Assembly: GCA_023453795.1 (NCBI GenBank)
Contig: JAEXSP010000044.1
Location: 27,692-91,691 of the forward strand
Source of the DNA: Bacillota bacterium
Lineage (GTDB): Bacteria; Bacillota; Clostridia; Acetivibrionales; JAEXSP01
Reading direction: 5' to 3'
DNA: 64,000 nucleotides
The position numbers and the translations under genes were made by a program. This document shows, one piece after another, positions 43,582-53,232 of this stretch. Under the pieces are notes generated by a model. It saw nothing but the letters and a program-made list of their open reading frames with translations, was not told the DNA's origin and did no database searches. The stretch's first letter is position 1. Each line of letters starts with the position of its first letter.

Positions 43582-44598
43582 TCAGGCATAGCCCATTACT
43601 CCTCTTACAGAGATTTCACCCGAAGCCACTTCTCTTGTCTCTCCGTCGCTGCACCTGACAATAAGCTTCCCATCAGGAGCGACATCAATCGCAACACCTA
43701 TGTATTCAGCGTTCCTGGAAATGGCTTTTACCTCTTTTCCGATCGTAGCCGAATGCAATTTCCATTCTTCTATGATATCCTTAAAAAAGCCTTTCTTTAT
43801 TTTACTATATTTTTGCTCCAATTCAAACAAAATACTTGCGATTATCATATTTCTTTCATAATTTTCACATAAGACTTTTTCACCTTGAGCAGAGTCTTCC
43901 GAAAAAATTTTCAAAGATACTGCCTTATCCTTCAGTTCTTCAGGAAAATCAGCCTTTTCATGGTTTACATTGACCCCTATTCCAACAACAATATAGTTTA
44001 TCCTGTCTATCTCCGTATTCATTTCCGTAAGGATTCCGCAAACCTTTTTACCGTCAAGAATAACGTCATTAGGCCATTTAATTGCCGTTTCGATTCCCGT
44101 GACACTTTTTATTGCCTTAACTACTGCAACAGAAACAGCAAGTGTAATAATCTGTGCTTCCTCAGGTGCAATATCCGGCATCAAAATTACCGACATCCAG
44201 ATACCCTTTTTATCCGAGGAATCCCATTCACGACCGAGACGTCCCCTTCCTGAGGTTTGAGTTTCGGCAATTACCGTCGTGCCATCCTCGCAGCCTTCAG
44301 AAGCCTTTATTTTAGCGTAATTGTTGGTTGAATCAACTGAATCTAACCGTAATATACACTTTCCTATAACTTCGGTTGAAAGCTTCTGAGCGATCTCAAA
44401 AGGGTCAAGAATATCAGGAGAGGTTTGCAGAACATATCCTTTTTTAGAAGAAGATTCTATAACAAAACCGTCTTTTCTCAATTCTCTAATGTGTTTCCAT
44501 ACCGCCGTTCTTGATACGCCAAACATGGAACTAAGCATTTCACCGGAAACAAATTTTCCTTGGTTTTCTTTCAAAACCTTTAAAATTCTAGCTTTCAC
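43582..44598 (-). CDS. birA: Bifunctional biotin-protein ligase/biotin repressor
   Basis: 338 residues. The N-terminal winged helix (FVSGEMLSSMFGVSRTAVWKHIRELR, split as FVSGEMLSSMFGVSRTAVWK) shows that it is also a repressor; SGRGRLGREWDSSDKKG-like GRGRxG binds biotinyl-AMP; KWPNDVILDGKKVCGIL is the catalytic core. It loads biotin onto carboxylases and represses biotin genes, none of which are in the window. Confidence 0.95.
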   Translation of the reverse strand: MKARILKVLKENQGKFVSGEMLSSMFGVSRTAVWKHIRELRKDGFVIESSSKKGYVLQTSPDILDPFEIAQKLSTEVIGKCILRLDSVDSTNNYAKIKASEGCEDGTTVIAETQTSGRGRLGREWDSSDKKGIWMSVILMPDIAPEEAQIITLAVSVAVVKAIKSVTGIETAIKWPNDVILDGKKVCGILTEMNTEIDRINYIVVGIGVNVNHEKADFPEELKDKAVSLKIFSEDSAQGEKVLCENYERNMIIASILFELEQKYSKIKKGFFKDIIEEWKLHSATIGKEVKAISRNAEYIGVAIDVAPDGKLIVRCSDGETREVASGEISVRGVMGYA

Positions 44599-44733
44599 AA
44601 AGCTTACCTCAGTTTACTCCTCTAAGTTTGTTATTTTTTTCACTAACGGGCATACATGTATTGTAAGCCAAAAATTCTTTTGTTTCAATACCCAAATATA
44701 ATAATCTTTCAGTTTATTTTCAATGCTTTGGCA

Positions 44734-45360
44734 TTAATAGGAATTAAGGTCGGGAATTTTAACTGTAAAATGTCTTCCGTCACTTTTTGCAATAAATATT
44801 GCAATACCATTTTCCGGATCCTCTTTTTTACTTAGCTTGCCGGCATCCGCAAGCATGCAGTAAAATGCATATAGCAAAGCGTCAGAGAATTCGGAATGTT
44901 CTTCCCTGTAAGTTTCTATAATATTATTTATGTAAAGTTCTTCGGAGTTATTAAACAGTACAGGCAGGTCCAGCCTTTTATCCAGGACTCCTATGTGCCC
45001 CGATATCACAGTGCTTGTAACAAGGCATTCCGGAAGGCGGTAGGAACCAAATATGTATTTGTCTATCGGAACGATTGATTTCAAATATAATTCCATCGCC
45101 AGAGGCGATTTCAGTCCGACCAGGTAGAGATATTTATCCGCAACAAAACAATACTGCGGAGGAACCTCCAACTTAACACATCTATACTCAGAAGACCTGT
45201 ATTTATTCATATCATCCTTGGGATTAAGCAATGCTGTCATGCATTTTTTCACTTCTCCGTCAACGGACACTTCCCTTTCAGCCCATCTGGAAAGCTTCAG
45301 CCCGCATTCCACAGCATTTGAAACTTCTGATTCAGGCATATAAAAGTATACATCTATCAA
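44734..45360 (-). CDS. Unrecognised protein behind folK
   Basis: 208 residues from a TTG at 45360, chosen because GAGGTG lies six bases upstream; a GTG at 45381 with a poorer site would overlap folK by 11 bases. Opening residues IDVYFYMPESEVSNAVECGLKLSRWAE and the segment LPECLVTSTVISGHIGVLD are distinctive, but I know no family for them. Soluble, no signal peptide. Last gene of the folate operon before birA; perhaps an accessory metabolic protein. Confidence 0.6.
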   Translation of the reverse strand: MIDVYFYMPESEVSNAVECGLKLSRWAEREVSVDGEVKKCMTALLNPKDDMNKYRSSEYRCVKLEVPPQYCFVADKYLYLVGLKSPLAMELYLKSIVPIDKYIFGSYRLPECLVTSTVISGHIGVLDKRLDLPVLFNNSEELYINNIIETYREEHSEFSDALLYAFYCMLADAGKLSKKEDPENGIAIFIAKSDGRHFTVKIPDLNSY

Positions 45361-45370
45361 AAAAAACACC

Positions 45371-45859
45371 TCAACTTTCACAATATCTTTTTACTCCGGT
45401 TCTGTCATCACACTTCCCAATAAGAGTATCTATTTCCATTCTTTTTTGTTCATTTTCCTCCAGGACATCCTTTAACGGAACAAGCACAAATGCACGTTCA
45501 AACATCCTGGGGTGGGGAATTGTCAATTCTGGAGTTTCCATGGTCTTGCCCAGATACAGCAAAATGTCTATGTCTATAGTTCTTGGCCCCCAGCGTATCT
45601 CACGTTTTCTCTGAAGCGCATTCTCAATATTCTGTGTTTCCTTCAGGAGTGATAAAGGTTCCAGCTTTGTTTCAACAGATATAACCATGTTCAGGAAATC
45701 GCCTTGTTCCTTGAATCCGACAGGTTTCGTTTCATAAATTGCGGATATGCCGCCTAATACAGTTTCCCTTATTTTAGATATATAGTCTATTGCAAGCTCC
45801 AGATTCCGCTTTCTATCGCCCAAATTGGATCCAAGTGCAAGATACGCCTTATAGCTCAT
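45371..45859 (-). CDS. folK: 2-amino-4-hydroxy-6-hydroxymethyldihydropteridine pyrophosphokinase
   Basis: 162 residues. LALGSNLGDRKRNL, TKPVGFKEQGDFLNMV and RWGPRTIDIDILLY are the substrate- and Mg-binding motifs. It pyrophosphorylates the pterin made by FolB. The start overlaps the end of folB by 11 bases. Confidence 0.96.
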   Translation of the reverse strand: MSYKAYLALGSNLGDRKRNLELAIDYISKIRETVLGGISAIYETKPVGFKEQGDFLNMVISVETKLEPLSLLKETQNIENALQRKREIRWGPRTIDIDILLYLGKTMETPELTIPHPRMFERAFVLVPLKDVLEENEQKRMEIDTLIGKCDDRTGVKRYCES

Positions 45860-46217
45860 CCCTTTGCCTCACTATCTCAACCTCAGCCCAATCAAGTATT
45901 CCCTTGATCGGGGCTTCAGGCTTTCTGATCCTGACTGTTATTTTTTGAATTTTCTCATATCTCGACAGTATTTCCCGGGAAATGGTGTCGGCTAGTTTCT
46001 CAATCAGTCGAAATTTATGATTTTCTGTTATATCCTTTATAATATCATAAACCGCGGAGTAGTCCACAGTTTGTTCGAGGTCATCCGTCTCCCCCGCCCC
46101 TTTCAGGTCAAGCTGCATCTCGGCATCAATAAAAAACCTCTGTCCAATTTTCTGCTCCTCCTGAAGCACTCCGTGATACCCGTAGAATTGCATATTTTTC
46201 AAAGTAATCTTGTCCAT
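45849..46217 (-). CDS. folB: Dihydroneopterin aldolase
   Basis: 122 residues. FYGYHGVLQEEQKIGQRFFID with the substrate Glu, and the catalytic Lys region RLIEKLADTI are intact. It cleaves dihydroneopterin to the hydroxymethyl pterin. Between folP and folK in one operon. Confidence 0.95.
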   Translation of the reverse strand: MDKITLKNMQFYGYHGVLQEEQKIGQRFFIDAEMQLDLKGAGETDDLEQTVDYSAVYDIIKDITENHKFRLIEKLADTISREILSRYEKIQKITVRIRKPEAPIKGILDWAEVEIVRQRDEL

Positions 46218-46291
46218 TTTTATTCACACCTTTTACCGATTTTAGAACTCACCCTTTTCCCCTTTCTTTTAAAAGAGGGGAACACGAAGTC

Positions 46292-47128
46292 CTAGCTGAT
46301 ATTTCTAACGATAGCATCACTCATTCTTGCTGCTCTGACCATTTCCTTAACGTCATGAACACGAATTATGTCAACCCCGTAGGCTATCCCTAGGGAGACT
46401 GTTGCCGCTGTTCCTTCTAACCTCTCATCTACAGGAAGATCCAATACACTGCCTATCATTGATTTCCTCGATGTACCTAATAAAACCGGCAGTCCCAGCA
46501 CCTTGAGTTCTTTCAGCCTTCTCATGGTTTCCAGATTCTGTTCCAGCGTTTTTCCGAATCCTATGCCGGGATCAATTGCGAGGAATTCTCTCGGAACACC
46601 TGCTGCAGAGGCGATCTCTACACTTTTGTACAGAAATTTAACAATATCCGTCATCAATTCCTCATAAACAGTATCCGATTTGTTATGCATCATTACTATT
46701 CCGGCTTCATACCGGGCAGCCACATCTGCTATCCGGGGATCGGACTGTAAGCCCCATATATCATTGACAATGCTTGCCCCCGCCTTTAAAGCCGCTTCCG
46801 CGACCTGCGCCTTCGATGTATCTATGGAAATGGGCACATTTATCTTTTTTGAAAGCAATTCTATAACCGGAACAACCCTGCCTATTTCTTCTTCTGCTTT
46901 AACAGGCTGATGTCCCGGTCTTGTTGACTCACCGCCTATGTCTATGATATCAGCACCTTCGCCGACCATCCTGAAAGCCCATTCCAATGCGGTGTCAATG
47001 CTGTTATGTATTCCCCCGTCCGAAAAAGAATCAGGGGTCATATTAAGGATACCCATGACATACGTTTTTTTGCCCAGCTCAAGTTTAAACCTGCCGCATC
47101 TGAAATATTTCACTTCTGAACCATCCAT
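46292..47128 (-). CDS. folP: Dihydropteroate synthase
   Basis: 278 residues, TIM barrel. MGILNMTPDSFSDGG, DIGGESTRPGHQPV, VNDIWG and GTSRKSMIG are the pterin- and pABA-binding signatures. Target of sulfonamides; no resistance changes can be judged by eye. Confidence 0.96.
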   Translation of the reverse strand: MDGSEVKYFRCGRFKLELGKKTYVMGILNMTPDSFSDGGIHNSIDTALEWAFRMVGEGADIIDIGGESTRPGHQPVKAEEEIGRVVPVIELLSKKINVPISIDTSKAQVAEAALKAGASIVNDIWGLQSDPRIADVAARYEAGIVMMHNKSDTVYEELMTDIVKFLYKSVEIASAAGVPREFLAIDPGIGFGKTLEQNLETMRRLKELKVLGLPVLLGTSRKSMIGSVLDLPVDERLEGTAATVSLGIAYGVDIIRVHDVKEMVRAARMSDAIVRNIS

Positions 47129-47194
47129 AACTGTTTATTCACATTCCCTATTCAAAATACTTTCTTTCACTTCTGTCTCTTTTTTGGATTGCTG

Positions 47195-48298
47195 TCATCT
47201 CTTCAAGCTTCTTCTCAAAATCCCTGCCAAGTCCTGCTCGGTAACGCTCCTTATATTATACGAAGCGCTTTTTTGTTTCATTGCAAGGCCGGCGTACTGA
47301 TTTATTTCCTCTTCCTCCAGAATGAAATCCGCTTTTATAAGCCGATCCATAAACGAGCCGAATTCATCAATATCTTTAAGCTTTAAGACGCTAATCAAAT
47401 TATCTGTTTTTTCTTTAGCTGTTTCATAATTGTATTTCAGATATTCCTTCATCAACAGCCCGTTTGCCTTTCCGTGCGGAATATCCTTAAAGTAAGTCAA
47501 GGAATACCCAAGGCCGTGTACTATAGTTGTCCCGGTATGAGCTATTGTCATGCCCCCCAGCATTGCAGCATACAGAAGCTTTTCCCTTGAGTCCCAATCA
47601 AATTTATTATTCAGAAGGTTATCCAGGCATTCCCCAAAGGCACTCAGCGATTCAAGTGCAAAAACATCACTCATAAGTGTGCTTCTCCTGCTAAGGTAAC
47701 CTTCTACCGCGTGGGATAGCGCATCAACAGCCGTATTGACGGTAACCTCATACGGCAGGGTCTCGGTATAGGTTGCATCCATAAACGCTATCGCAGGGAA
47801 AGTATCTTCATTTCCGAAGCTCATCTTGGTTTTTATGTCATTCCGTGTAAGAATCGAGTAAGGTGTAACCTCGCTGCCTGTTCCCGCTGTTGTTGGGACA
47901 GCAATGATGGGGAGAGGCTTGTTTTTAAAAACATTCTTATATAGCTCAAGCGGTTCAATATCATTGACTGCCAGCACCGCAATTGCTTTTGAAGCATCAA
48001 GCGGAGACCCGCCCCCGGCTCCGATGATATAATCGGCCCCAAATTTTCTGGCAGTCTCTGCACCGAGAAAAACATTTTCGAGTGAAGGGTTGTTTTCGAT
48101 TTCATCATAGATCTCAAATTCAACACCTTCCTTTTCAAGGACAGCTACAACATCATCCAGTGCACCGCTTGACTTTCCCGACCTTTTCCCTGTTACTATC
48201 AATGCCCGGGTGCCAAAACGACATAGTTCGTTCGAATTATCTTTTATACAATTCTTGCCGAATATTACTCTGGTGCCGATTTTAAATTTAAAATCCAT
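47195..48298 (-). CDS. Iron-containing alcohol dehydrogenase
   Basis: 367 residues, group III. GAGGGSPLDASKAIAVL binds NAD(P); the metal ligands lie in DALSHAVEGYLS and AHTGTTIVHGLGYSLTYF plus a later HGKANG. VPTTAGTGSEVTPYSI is the nicotinamide-side motif. It may reduce an aldehyde to an alcohol. Its placement inside the folate operon, between folE and folP, has no obvious metabolic reason and may be an insertion. Confidence 0.94.
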   Translation of the reverse strand: MDFKFKIGTRVIFGKNCIKDNSNELCRFGTRALIVTGKRSGKSSGALDDVVAVLEKEGVEFEIYDEIENNPSLENVFLGAETARKFGADYIIGAGGGSPLDASKAIAVLAVNDIEPLELYKNVFKNKPLPIIAVPTTAGTGSEVTPYSILTRNDIKTKMSFGNEDTFPAIAFMDATYTETLPYEVTVNTAVDALSHAVEGYLSRRSTLMSDVFALESLSAFGECLDNLLNNKFDWDSREKLLYAAMLGGMTIAHTGTTIVHGLGYSLTYFKDIPHGKANGLLMKEYLKYNYETAKEKTDNLISVLKLKDIDEFGSFMDRLIKADFILEEEEINQYAGLAMKQKSASYNIRSVTEQDLAGILRRSLKR

Positions 48299-48379
48299 TT
48301 ATAAATCACTCCTACACACTATCATTCATTACAAACATTTATATTATTATAAAAGTTTTAATTATACTGATATAAGGCT

Positions 48380-48604
48380 TTAAAGGCCAATTGAAGTTGA
48401 TTGAGCTATATTCAGCCATTCATATATTTTTTTGTCGAGCAGACTGAGATCAATAGGCTTTGATATATAGTCATCCATACCTGCCTTCAGGCATTTCTCG
48501 AAATCACCTGCCAATGCGTAAGCAGTCATGGCTATAATCGGAGTATGACGGCCAGAGGTCTTTTCGTTCTGCCGTATTGCCGCTGTTGCTGAAAATCCAT
48601 CCAT
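48380..48604 (-). pseudogene. C-terminal relic of a receiver (REC) domain
   Basis: 74 residues MDGFSATAAIRQNEKTSGRH...PIIAMTAYA...AGMDDYISKPIDLSLLDKKI match the second half of a response-regulator receiver of the hybrid-kinase type, including the conserved Thr and Lys. The first half with the phosphate-accepting Asp is missing: upstream in the same frame only TYPN can be aligned before a TAA at about 48619. The break falls in the 33-base gap behind folE, so a deletion fused the folate region to the tail of a former sensor-kinase gene. Confidence 0.8.
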
Positions 48605-48637
48605 ATTCGGGTAAGTTTACATCCTCCCCTATCGAAC

Positions 48638-49201
48638 CTATTTACCTGTAATAAGCGACATAACTTCGGCTCTTGTACGTGCGTCAGTCTTTATAGTACC
48701 CCGTAAAGCAGACGTTACCGTCTTAGACCCCGGCTTCTTGATGCCTCTCATTGTCATGCATAAATGTTCAGCTTCAACTACAACCGCAACTCCAAGCGGG
48801 TTAATGGCATTCATTATGACATCCGCAACCTGGCTTGTAAGACGCTCTTGCAGCTGCGGTTTTTTGGCTGTTGTATCCACAATTCTTGCAACCTTGCTCA
48901 AGCCCAATATCCTTCCTTTTCTCGGAATATATGCCACATGAGCCACTCCTACAAAAGGTAGAAGGTGATGTTCGCACATTGAATATAGCGGTATGTCCTT
49001 AACAAGAACTATTTCTTCATGGTTTTCCTCCTGAAAAACCTTAACGTCTTCAGACGGATCCCTGTGAAGACCTGCAAATATCTCTTCATACATTCTCGCT
49101 ACCCTGTCGGGAGTTTCCTGAAGCCCTTCCCTGTCGGGATCATCTCCGATTGCAGCCAATATTTCCCTAACGGCAGCTTTAATTCGTTGTTTATCTATCA
49201 T
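48638..49201 (-). CDS. folE: GTP cyclohydrolase I
   Basis: 187 residues. MCEHHLLPFVGVAHVAYIP has the zinc Cys and His, QERLTSQVADVI and CMTMRGIKKPGS (second zinc Cys) complete the active site. Makes dihydroneopterin triphosphate, first folate step. First gene of the folate group; the phosphatase step between FolE and FolB is not encoded here. Confidence 0.96.
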   Translation of the reverse strand: MIDKQRIKAAVREILAAIGDDPDREGLQETPDRVARMYEEIFAGLHRDPSEDVKVFQEENHEEIVLVKDIPLYSMCEHHLLPFVGVAHVAYIPRKGRILGLSKVARIVDTTAKKPQLQERLTSQVADVIMNAINPLGVAVVVEAEHLCMTMRGIKKPGSKTVTSALRGTIKTDARTRAEVMSLITGK

Positions 49202-49399
49202 AAATTATTACCTCATTTCTGATGTAAACATTTTTATTTTCATATTATACTTCATAAATCTTCAAACCACAAATAACTTGAGTGAAGTTAATTATTTTTA
49301 TAATTCTTATTCTTAACCAAACACTGTCGATATATCAGTCAGGTTTTGTTACACCCCTACCGAAACCATAATATTTAGTTCCGATATATGTATTGCCCA

Positions 49400-49428
49400 T
49401 TTACATTTTTTCCTTTTATTGCTATAAT
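49400..49428 (+). promoter_or_regulatory. Sigma-A promoter of the KASIII-like gene
   Basis: TTTACA (49400-49405), 17 bases, TATAAT (49423-49428), leaving a leader of about 45 bases before the ATG. Confidence 0.7.
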
Positions 49429-49481
49429 GTCCACACAATATTATAATATTACATTATTCTACAATTAAGGAGATATATAAT

Positions 49482-50492
49482 ATGCTTAAAAGGTTAATTC
49501 CGGCAGGTATACTTGGCGTTGGAGCAGCCATTCCGGAACATATACGGAAAAATGATTATTGGGATAATATCAGATTTAACAATTTAAAAGCTGGAAAAAA
49601 TCCCTTTGAAGGGATTCAAGAAAGAAGGGTGTTTCCCCAAAACATGCTGCCGTCGGATGCGGAAGTAAAAGCCGGAAAACAAGCAATGGACAGGGCAGGA
49701 GTTTCACCGGATGAAATTGACCTTGTAATGGTTCAATCTATGATACAGGACGAAATACTACCAGGTAATGCATGTCTTGTACAGTTCAGGCTGGGATTAA
49801 GAAATGCCGGAGCATGGACAATTGATACCTGCTGCTCAAGTTTTGTAACAATGGTAGTAACTGCATCAAATCTTATAGCTACTGGCGAGTTTAAAAAGAT
49901 ACTAATTATTACTTCTGCATTTTGTTCACAGTTAGCGGACTATAGTGATTATCAATGCTGCTACCTTGGCGATGGTGCAGGTGCCGCCGTAATGGGTGAA
50001 GTCAGTGAAGGCCACGGTTACATAGCATCTTACTGCAACTCTCACGGTGAATACCATAAGGGGTTTACATTGAAAACAAGACAGCCTTATGGCTATGAGC
50101 GCAGACATTTTGACCCTTCCCTTGAAAGACCTCTTTTAACTTTTGAAAAGGATTTGATTAGAGATCTTGGGAGGAAATCCACTGAGCATATGAAGCATGT
50201 ATTGGAAAAAGTTCTTGAAAAATCAAACCTTAAACCCGAGGATACTGATTTGTTTTTATCCCATCAACCGTGCCATTGGGCACATGCAGTCTGGAGAGAT
50301 TCTGTCGGCATCAGCTCTGACAAATCATACCAGACATTTAATAAGTATGGCAATATGGCATCTGCAAGTATCCCTGTAAATCTATTTGAAGCACATGAGA
50401 AGGGTTTGCTTGATGCCGGAAGCAATCTAATCATTGCATCCTCAGGAGCAGGTGAAAATCATATAGCAGCTGTTCTGAATTGGGGCAGATAA
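49482..50492 (+). CDS. 3-oxoacyl-ACP synthase III-like (FabH/thiolase-fold) enzyme
   Basis: 336 residues. The Cys-His-Asn triad is visible: DTCCSSFVTM (Cys), LSHQPCHWAH (His, in place of the FabH sequence HQAN) and KYGNMASASIP (Asn). YLGDGAGAAVMG is the conserved GDGAGA. Divergence around the His and a solitary position, away from any fatty acid gene, point to a specialised condensing or acyl-transfer enzyme rather than the housekeeping FabH. AGGAGA precedes the ATG. Confidence 0.85.
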   Translation: MLKRLIPAGILGVGAAIPEHIRKNDYWDNIRFNNLKAGKNPFEGIQERRVFPQNMLPSDAEVKAGKQAMDRAGVSPDEIDLVMVQSMIQDEILPGNACLVQFRLGLRNAGAWTIDTCCSSFVTMVVTASNLIATGEFKKILIITSAFCSQLADYSDYQCCYLGDGAGAAVMGEVSEGHGYIASYCNSHGEYHKGFTLKTRQPYGYERRHFDPSLERPLLTFEKDLIRDLGRKSTEHMKHVLEKVLEKSNLKPEDTDLFLSHQPCHWAHAVWRDSVGISSDKSYQTFNKYGNMASASIPVNLFEAHEKGLLDAGSNLIIASSGAGENHIAAVLNWGR

Positions 50493-50532
50493 ACATCACG
50501 AAAACAGCATATATCATAAATATTTTTATAAT

Positions 50533-53178
50533 TTACCCAACTTCTTCCCCAACCTTTTCTAAAGCTGTACTGTTTTCAAGTTCGGACTTAAATCTGCCTA
50601 TAAGATCCTTTGCCGCCTCGAATTCCTCGTAAAACATTATTATCAGGTCCCCAGGCTGTGCATCCAGGATTGCAGTTTCTAGTGCTTTAAGCTCGGAGTG
50701 TATTATTTTTATGTTTTCTTTCTTTACTCCTCCGTTAACGGCGCTTTCATATAACAAATTTGCAACTTCTCCCTGCTTTCTTCCTCTTAGATCCTTGTCT
50801 TCCTTGATGAAGATTTTGGAGAAGGCCTGGCTGCATATCCCTCCAACATCCTTAATATTGCTGTCAAGTCTGTCTCCCGGCATACCTATTATACCGACAA
50901 GCCTTTTAACATCCATCTTTTGTATGAAGTTGACTACAGCTTTGTATCCCGCGATATTATGGCTGTAGTCAAGCATAACCCTGAAGTCTCCCAGGTCAAA
51001 TATATTGAATCTGCCCGGATTGGTCATTGCATCAGGCTTGAAGGTCGCCAGCCCGGATCTTATGGCATTCGATTGAAGCCCCAGAGCAAAAAGCGCAGAG
51101 GTTGCTGCAAGAGAGTTTTCAATGTTGCATTCTACCAAGCCGTCAAAGGTAATCGGTATTTCCGTTAATTTTACAAGACGTTTCTTTTTTCTGCCGTCAA
51201 ATATAACAATACTGTCATTTTCTATATAAACAGCTTTTCCGTTTGATAACATGTGCCGTATTACAAGGGGATTATCAGCCCCCTTTGAGAATAGTATGAT
51301 ATTCCCGGCTGCCCGCGTCATTAAGTATTCCGCCATGCGGTCATCCGCATTTAATACCGAATAGCCCCCGGGCTTTATTGCTTCCACTACCAGGGACTTG
51401 GCGAAAGCTAAATCCTCCATCGTATTAAGGCCGTCCAACCCTATGTGATCCTCGCTGATATTTACGATTACACCAATATCGGCAAGATCATAGCCCAAAC
51501 CCTTTCTGACGATTCCTCCCCTTGCGGTTTCAAGGACAGCAACCTCTACCTTCTTATTTGACAATACGGTCTTTGCGCTGATCGGTCCTGTATTATCTCC
51601 TTTTAACACACATTCGTCACCTATATATACACCGCTTGTTGATGTCATTCCCGTGATTTTTCCCGCCAGAGCAAGCGTATGCCTTATAAGCCGGGTAGTT
51701 GTGGTCTTTCCGTTAGTTCCGGTTATTGATACTATTGGTATGGAATAATTTTTTTCATCGGGGTAAAGCATGTCTACAATATCCTTCGCAACATTTCTTG
51801 CTTGTCCTTCCGAAGGGAAAAGATGCATCCTTAAGCCCGGAGCAGCATTTACTTCGACTATGGCGCCATTTTCGCCGCCTATAGGCTCCCCGATGTCCTC
51901 AGCCGTTATATCAATTCCGGCAATATCAAGTCCGATAATTTTTGCCGCTTTTACGGCAATAAAAGCATTATATGGGTGTATTTCATCCGTACAATCCCTT
52001 GCTGTACCGCCGGTGCTTAAATTTCCGTTTGACCTTAAGTCAACAACCTGGTTTAACGAGGGAACATACTCAGGATAAAGCCCTTTTTCCGACAGATAAT
52101 TAATTGTCAAACTGTCAAGCTTGATCTTTGTAAGCGGGCTTTCATGGTCATCTCCTCTTAAAGGATTATTGTTTTCAATATCTATAAGCTCCTTTATTGT
52201 ATGGACACCGTCACCTGTGATAAAAGGCGGCCTTCTTTCTGACACAGCCGATACCTTATCACCGACTACCAGTACCCTGTAATCTTTTCCCTTGATGAAT
52301 TTTTCGACTATAACCGTTTTGCTGTAATTAATTGCTTCATTATATGCAAGCCTTACCTGACCCTCATTTTTCAAGTTAACTGCAACACCTTTGCCCTGAT
52401 TTGCGTTGCCCGGTTTTACAACAACCGGGTATCCGATGCATTCCGCAAGCTCTGCTGCAGCCCCTTCTGTATATACTATATCGCCCTCAGGTACAGGCAT
52501 CCCGTGTGATAAAAGAAGCTCCTTGGTTAAATGCTTATTTCCTGCGATGTCAACAGATACACAGCCAGAAGAATCCGTCAGCGAGGCTTCTATCAGTCTC
52601 AGGTTCTTACCGCAGCCCAGCTGCAATAGGCTTTCATTTCCCAATCGGGCTACAGGAATGCCCCTGTTTTTTGCCTCCAAATATATAGCCTTTGTGCTTG
52701 GTCCCAAATCGGATTCAACAGATATTTTTTTGAGATTTGCAATTATTGTATCAACATCAAGCCTCCTGCCCTCAGCAAGGGATGATATTATTTCGACTGA
52801 AGCGCGCCCTGCTTCCATGCCTGTCTTCTCATTGACATACTGAAAGAAAATAGAATACATTGATGGCTCATGAGCGCATCTGGTTTTACCATAGAACACC
52901 TGATAGCCAACTATGTTTTGCAATTCCAATGCAAGGTGCTCTATAACATGCCCAATATATGTGCCTTCAGCCAATCTGTCCTTGAAGCCTCCTTCATAGC
53001 CAAGCGAGCAGTGATGGCTGCACAAACCGGGGAAAAGCTCCAGAAGCCTTTCATTGAAGCCTTCTATGTCTTTTGTCGGATTTTTATAATATTCTCCTAT
53101 ATCCAGCAGCATTTTTATTAAAGTCTTATGGCTGTGAATATTTTTTCCCGGAAAACTCTTTATACTACAGATATGCAC
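50533..53178 (-). CDS. cphA: Cyanophycin synthetase
   Basis: 881 residues, full length, from a GTG with AGGAGG eight bases upstream. Order: N-terminal domain (1-165, HHCSLGYEGG), ATP-grasp domain (about 200-480; PVVVKPGNANQGKGVAVNL, EVNAAPGLRMHLFPSEG) and a Mur ligase-like domain (about 485-870; SITGTNGKTTTTRLIRHT, VLETARGGIVRKGLG). It polymerises aspartate with arginine side chains, a nitrogen and carbon store. Lies 54 bases behind cphB, so one transcript is likely. Confidence 0.96.
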   Translation of the reverse strand: MHICSIKSFPGKNIHSHKTLIKMLLDIGEYYKNPTKDIEGFNERLLELFPGLCSHHCSLGYEGGFKDRLAEGTYIGHVIEHLALELQNIVGYQVFYGKTRCAHEPSMYSIFFQYVNEKTGMEAGRASVEIISSLAEGRRLDVDTIIANLKKISVESDLGPSTKAIYLEAKNRGIPVARLGNESLLQLGCGKNLRLIEASLTDSSGCVSVDIAGNKHLTKELLLSHGMPVPEGDIVYTEGAAAELAECIGYPVVVKPGNANQGKGVAVNLKNEGQVRLAYNEAINYSKTVIVEKFIKGKDYRVLVVGDKVSAVSERRPPFITGDGVHTIKELIDIENNNPLRGDDHESPLTKIKLDSLTINYLSEKGLYPEYVPSLNQVVDLRSNGNLSTGGTARDCTDEIHPYNAFIAVKAAKIIGLDIAGIDITAEDIGEPIGGENGAIVEVNAAPGLRMHLFPSEGQARNVAKDIVDMLYPDEKNYSIPIVSITGTNGKTTTTRLIRHTLALAGKITGMTSTSGVYIGDECVLKGDNTGPISAKTVLSNKKVEVAVLETARGGIVRKGLGYDLADIGVIVNISEDHIGLDGLNTMEDLAFAKSLVVEAIKPGGYSVLNADDRMAEYLMTRAAGNIILFSKGADNPLVIRHMLSNGKAVYIENDSIVIFDGRKKKRLVKLTEIPITFDGLVECNIENSLAATSALFALGLQSNAIRSGLATFKPDAMTNPGRFNIFDLGDFRVMLDYSHNIAGYKAVVNFIQKMDVKRLVGIIGMPGDRLDSNIKDVGGICSQAFSKIFIKEDKDLRGRKQGEVANLLYESAVNGGVKKENIKIIHSELKALETAILDAQPGDLIIMFYEEFEAAKDLIGRFKSELENSTALEKVGEEVG

Positions 53179-53232
53179 TGATTCTTCCTCCTAAGTAAAT
53201 GAAAATATCATATATTTATTTGATAATGCAGA

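Noticed and set aside
49202..49481. Tetrahydrofolate riboswitch before folE
   Set aside because: The conserved THF riboswitch core was not found on the minus strand of this gap.
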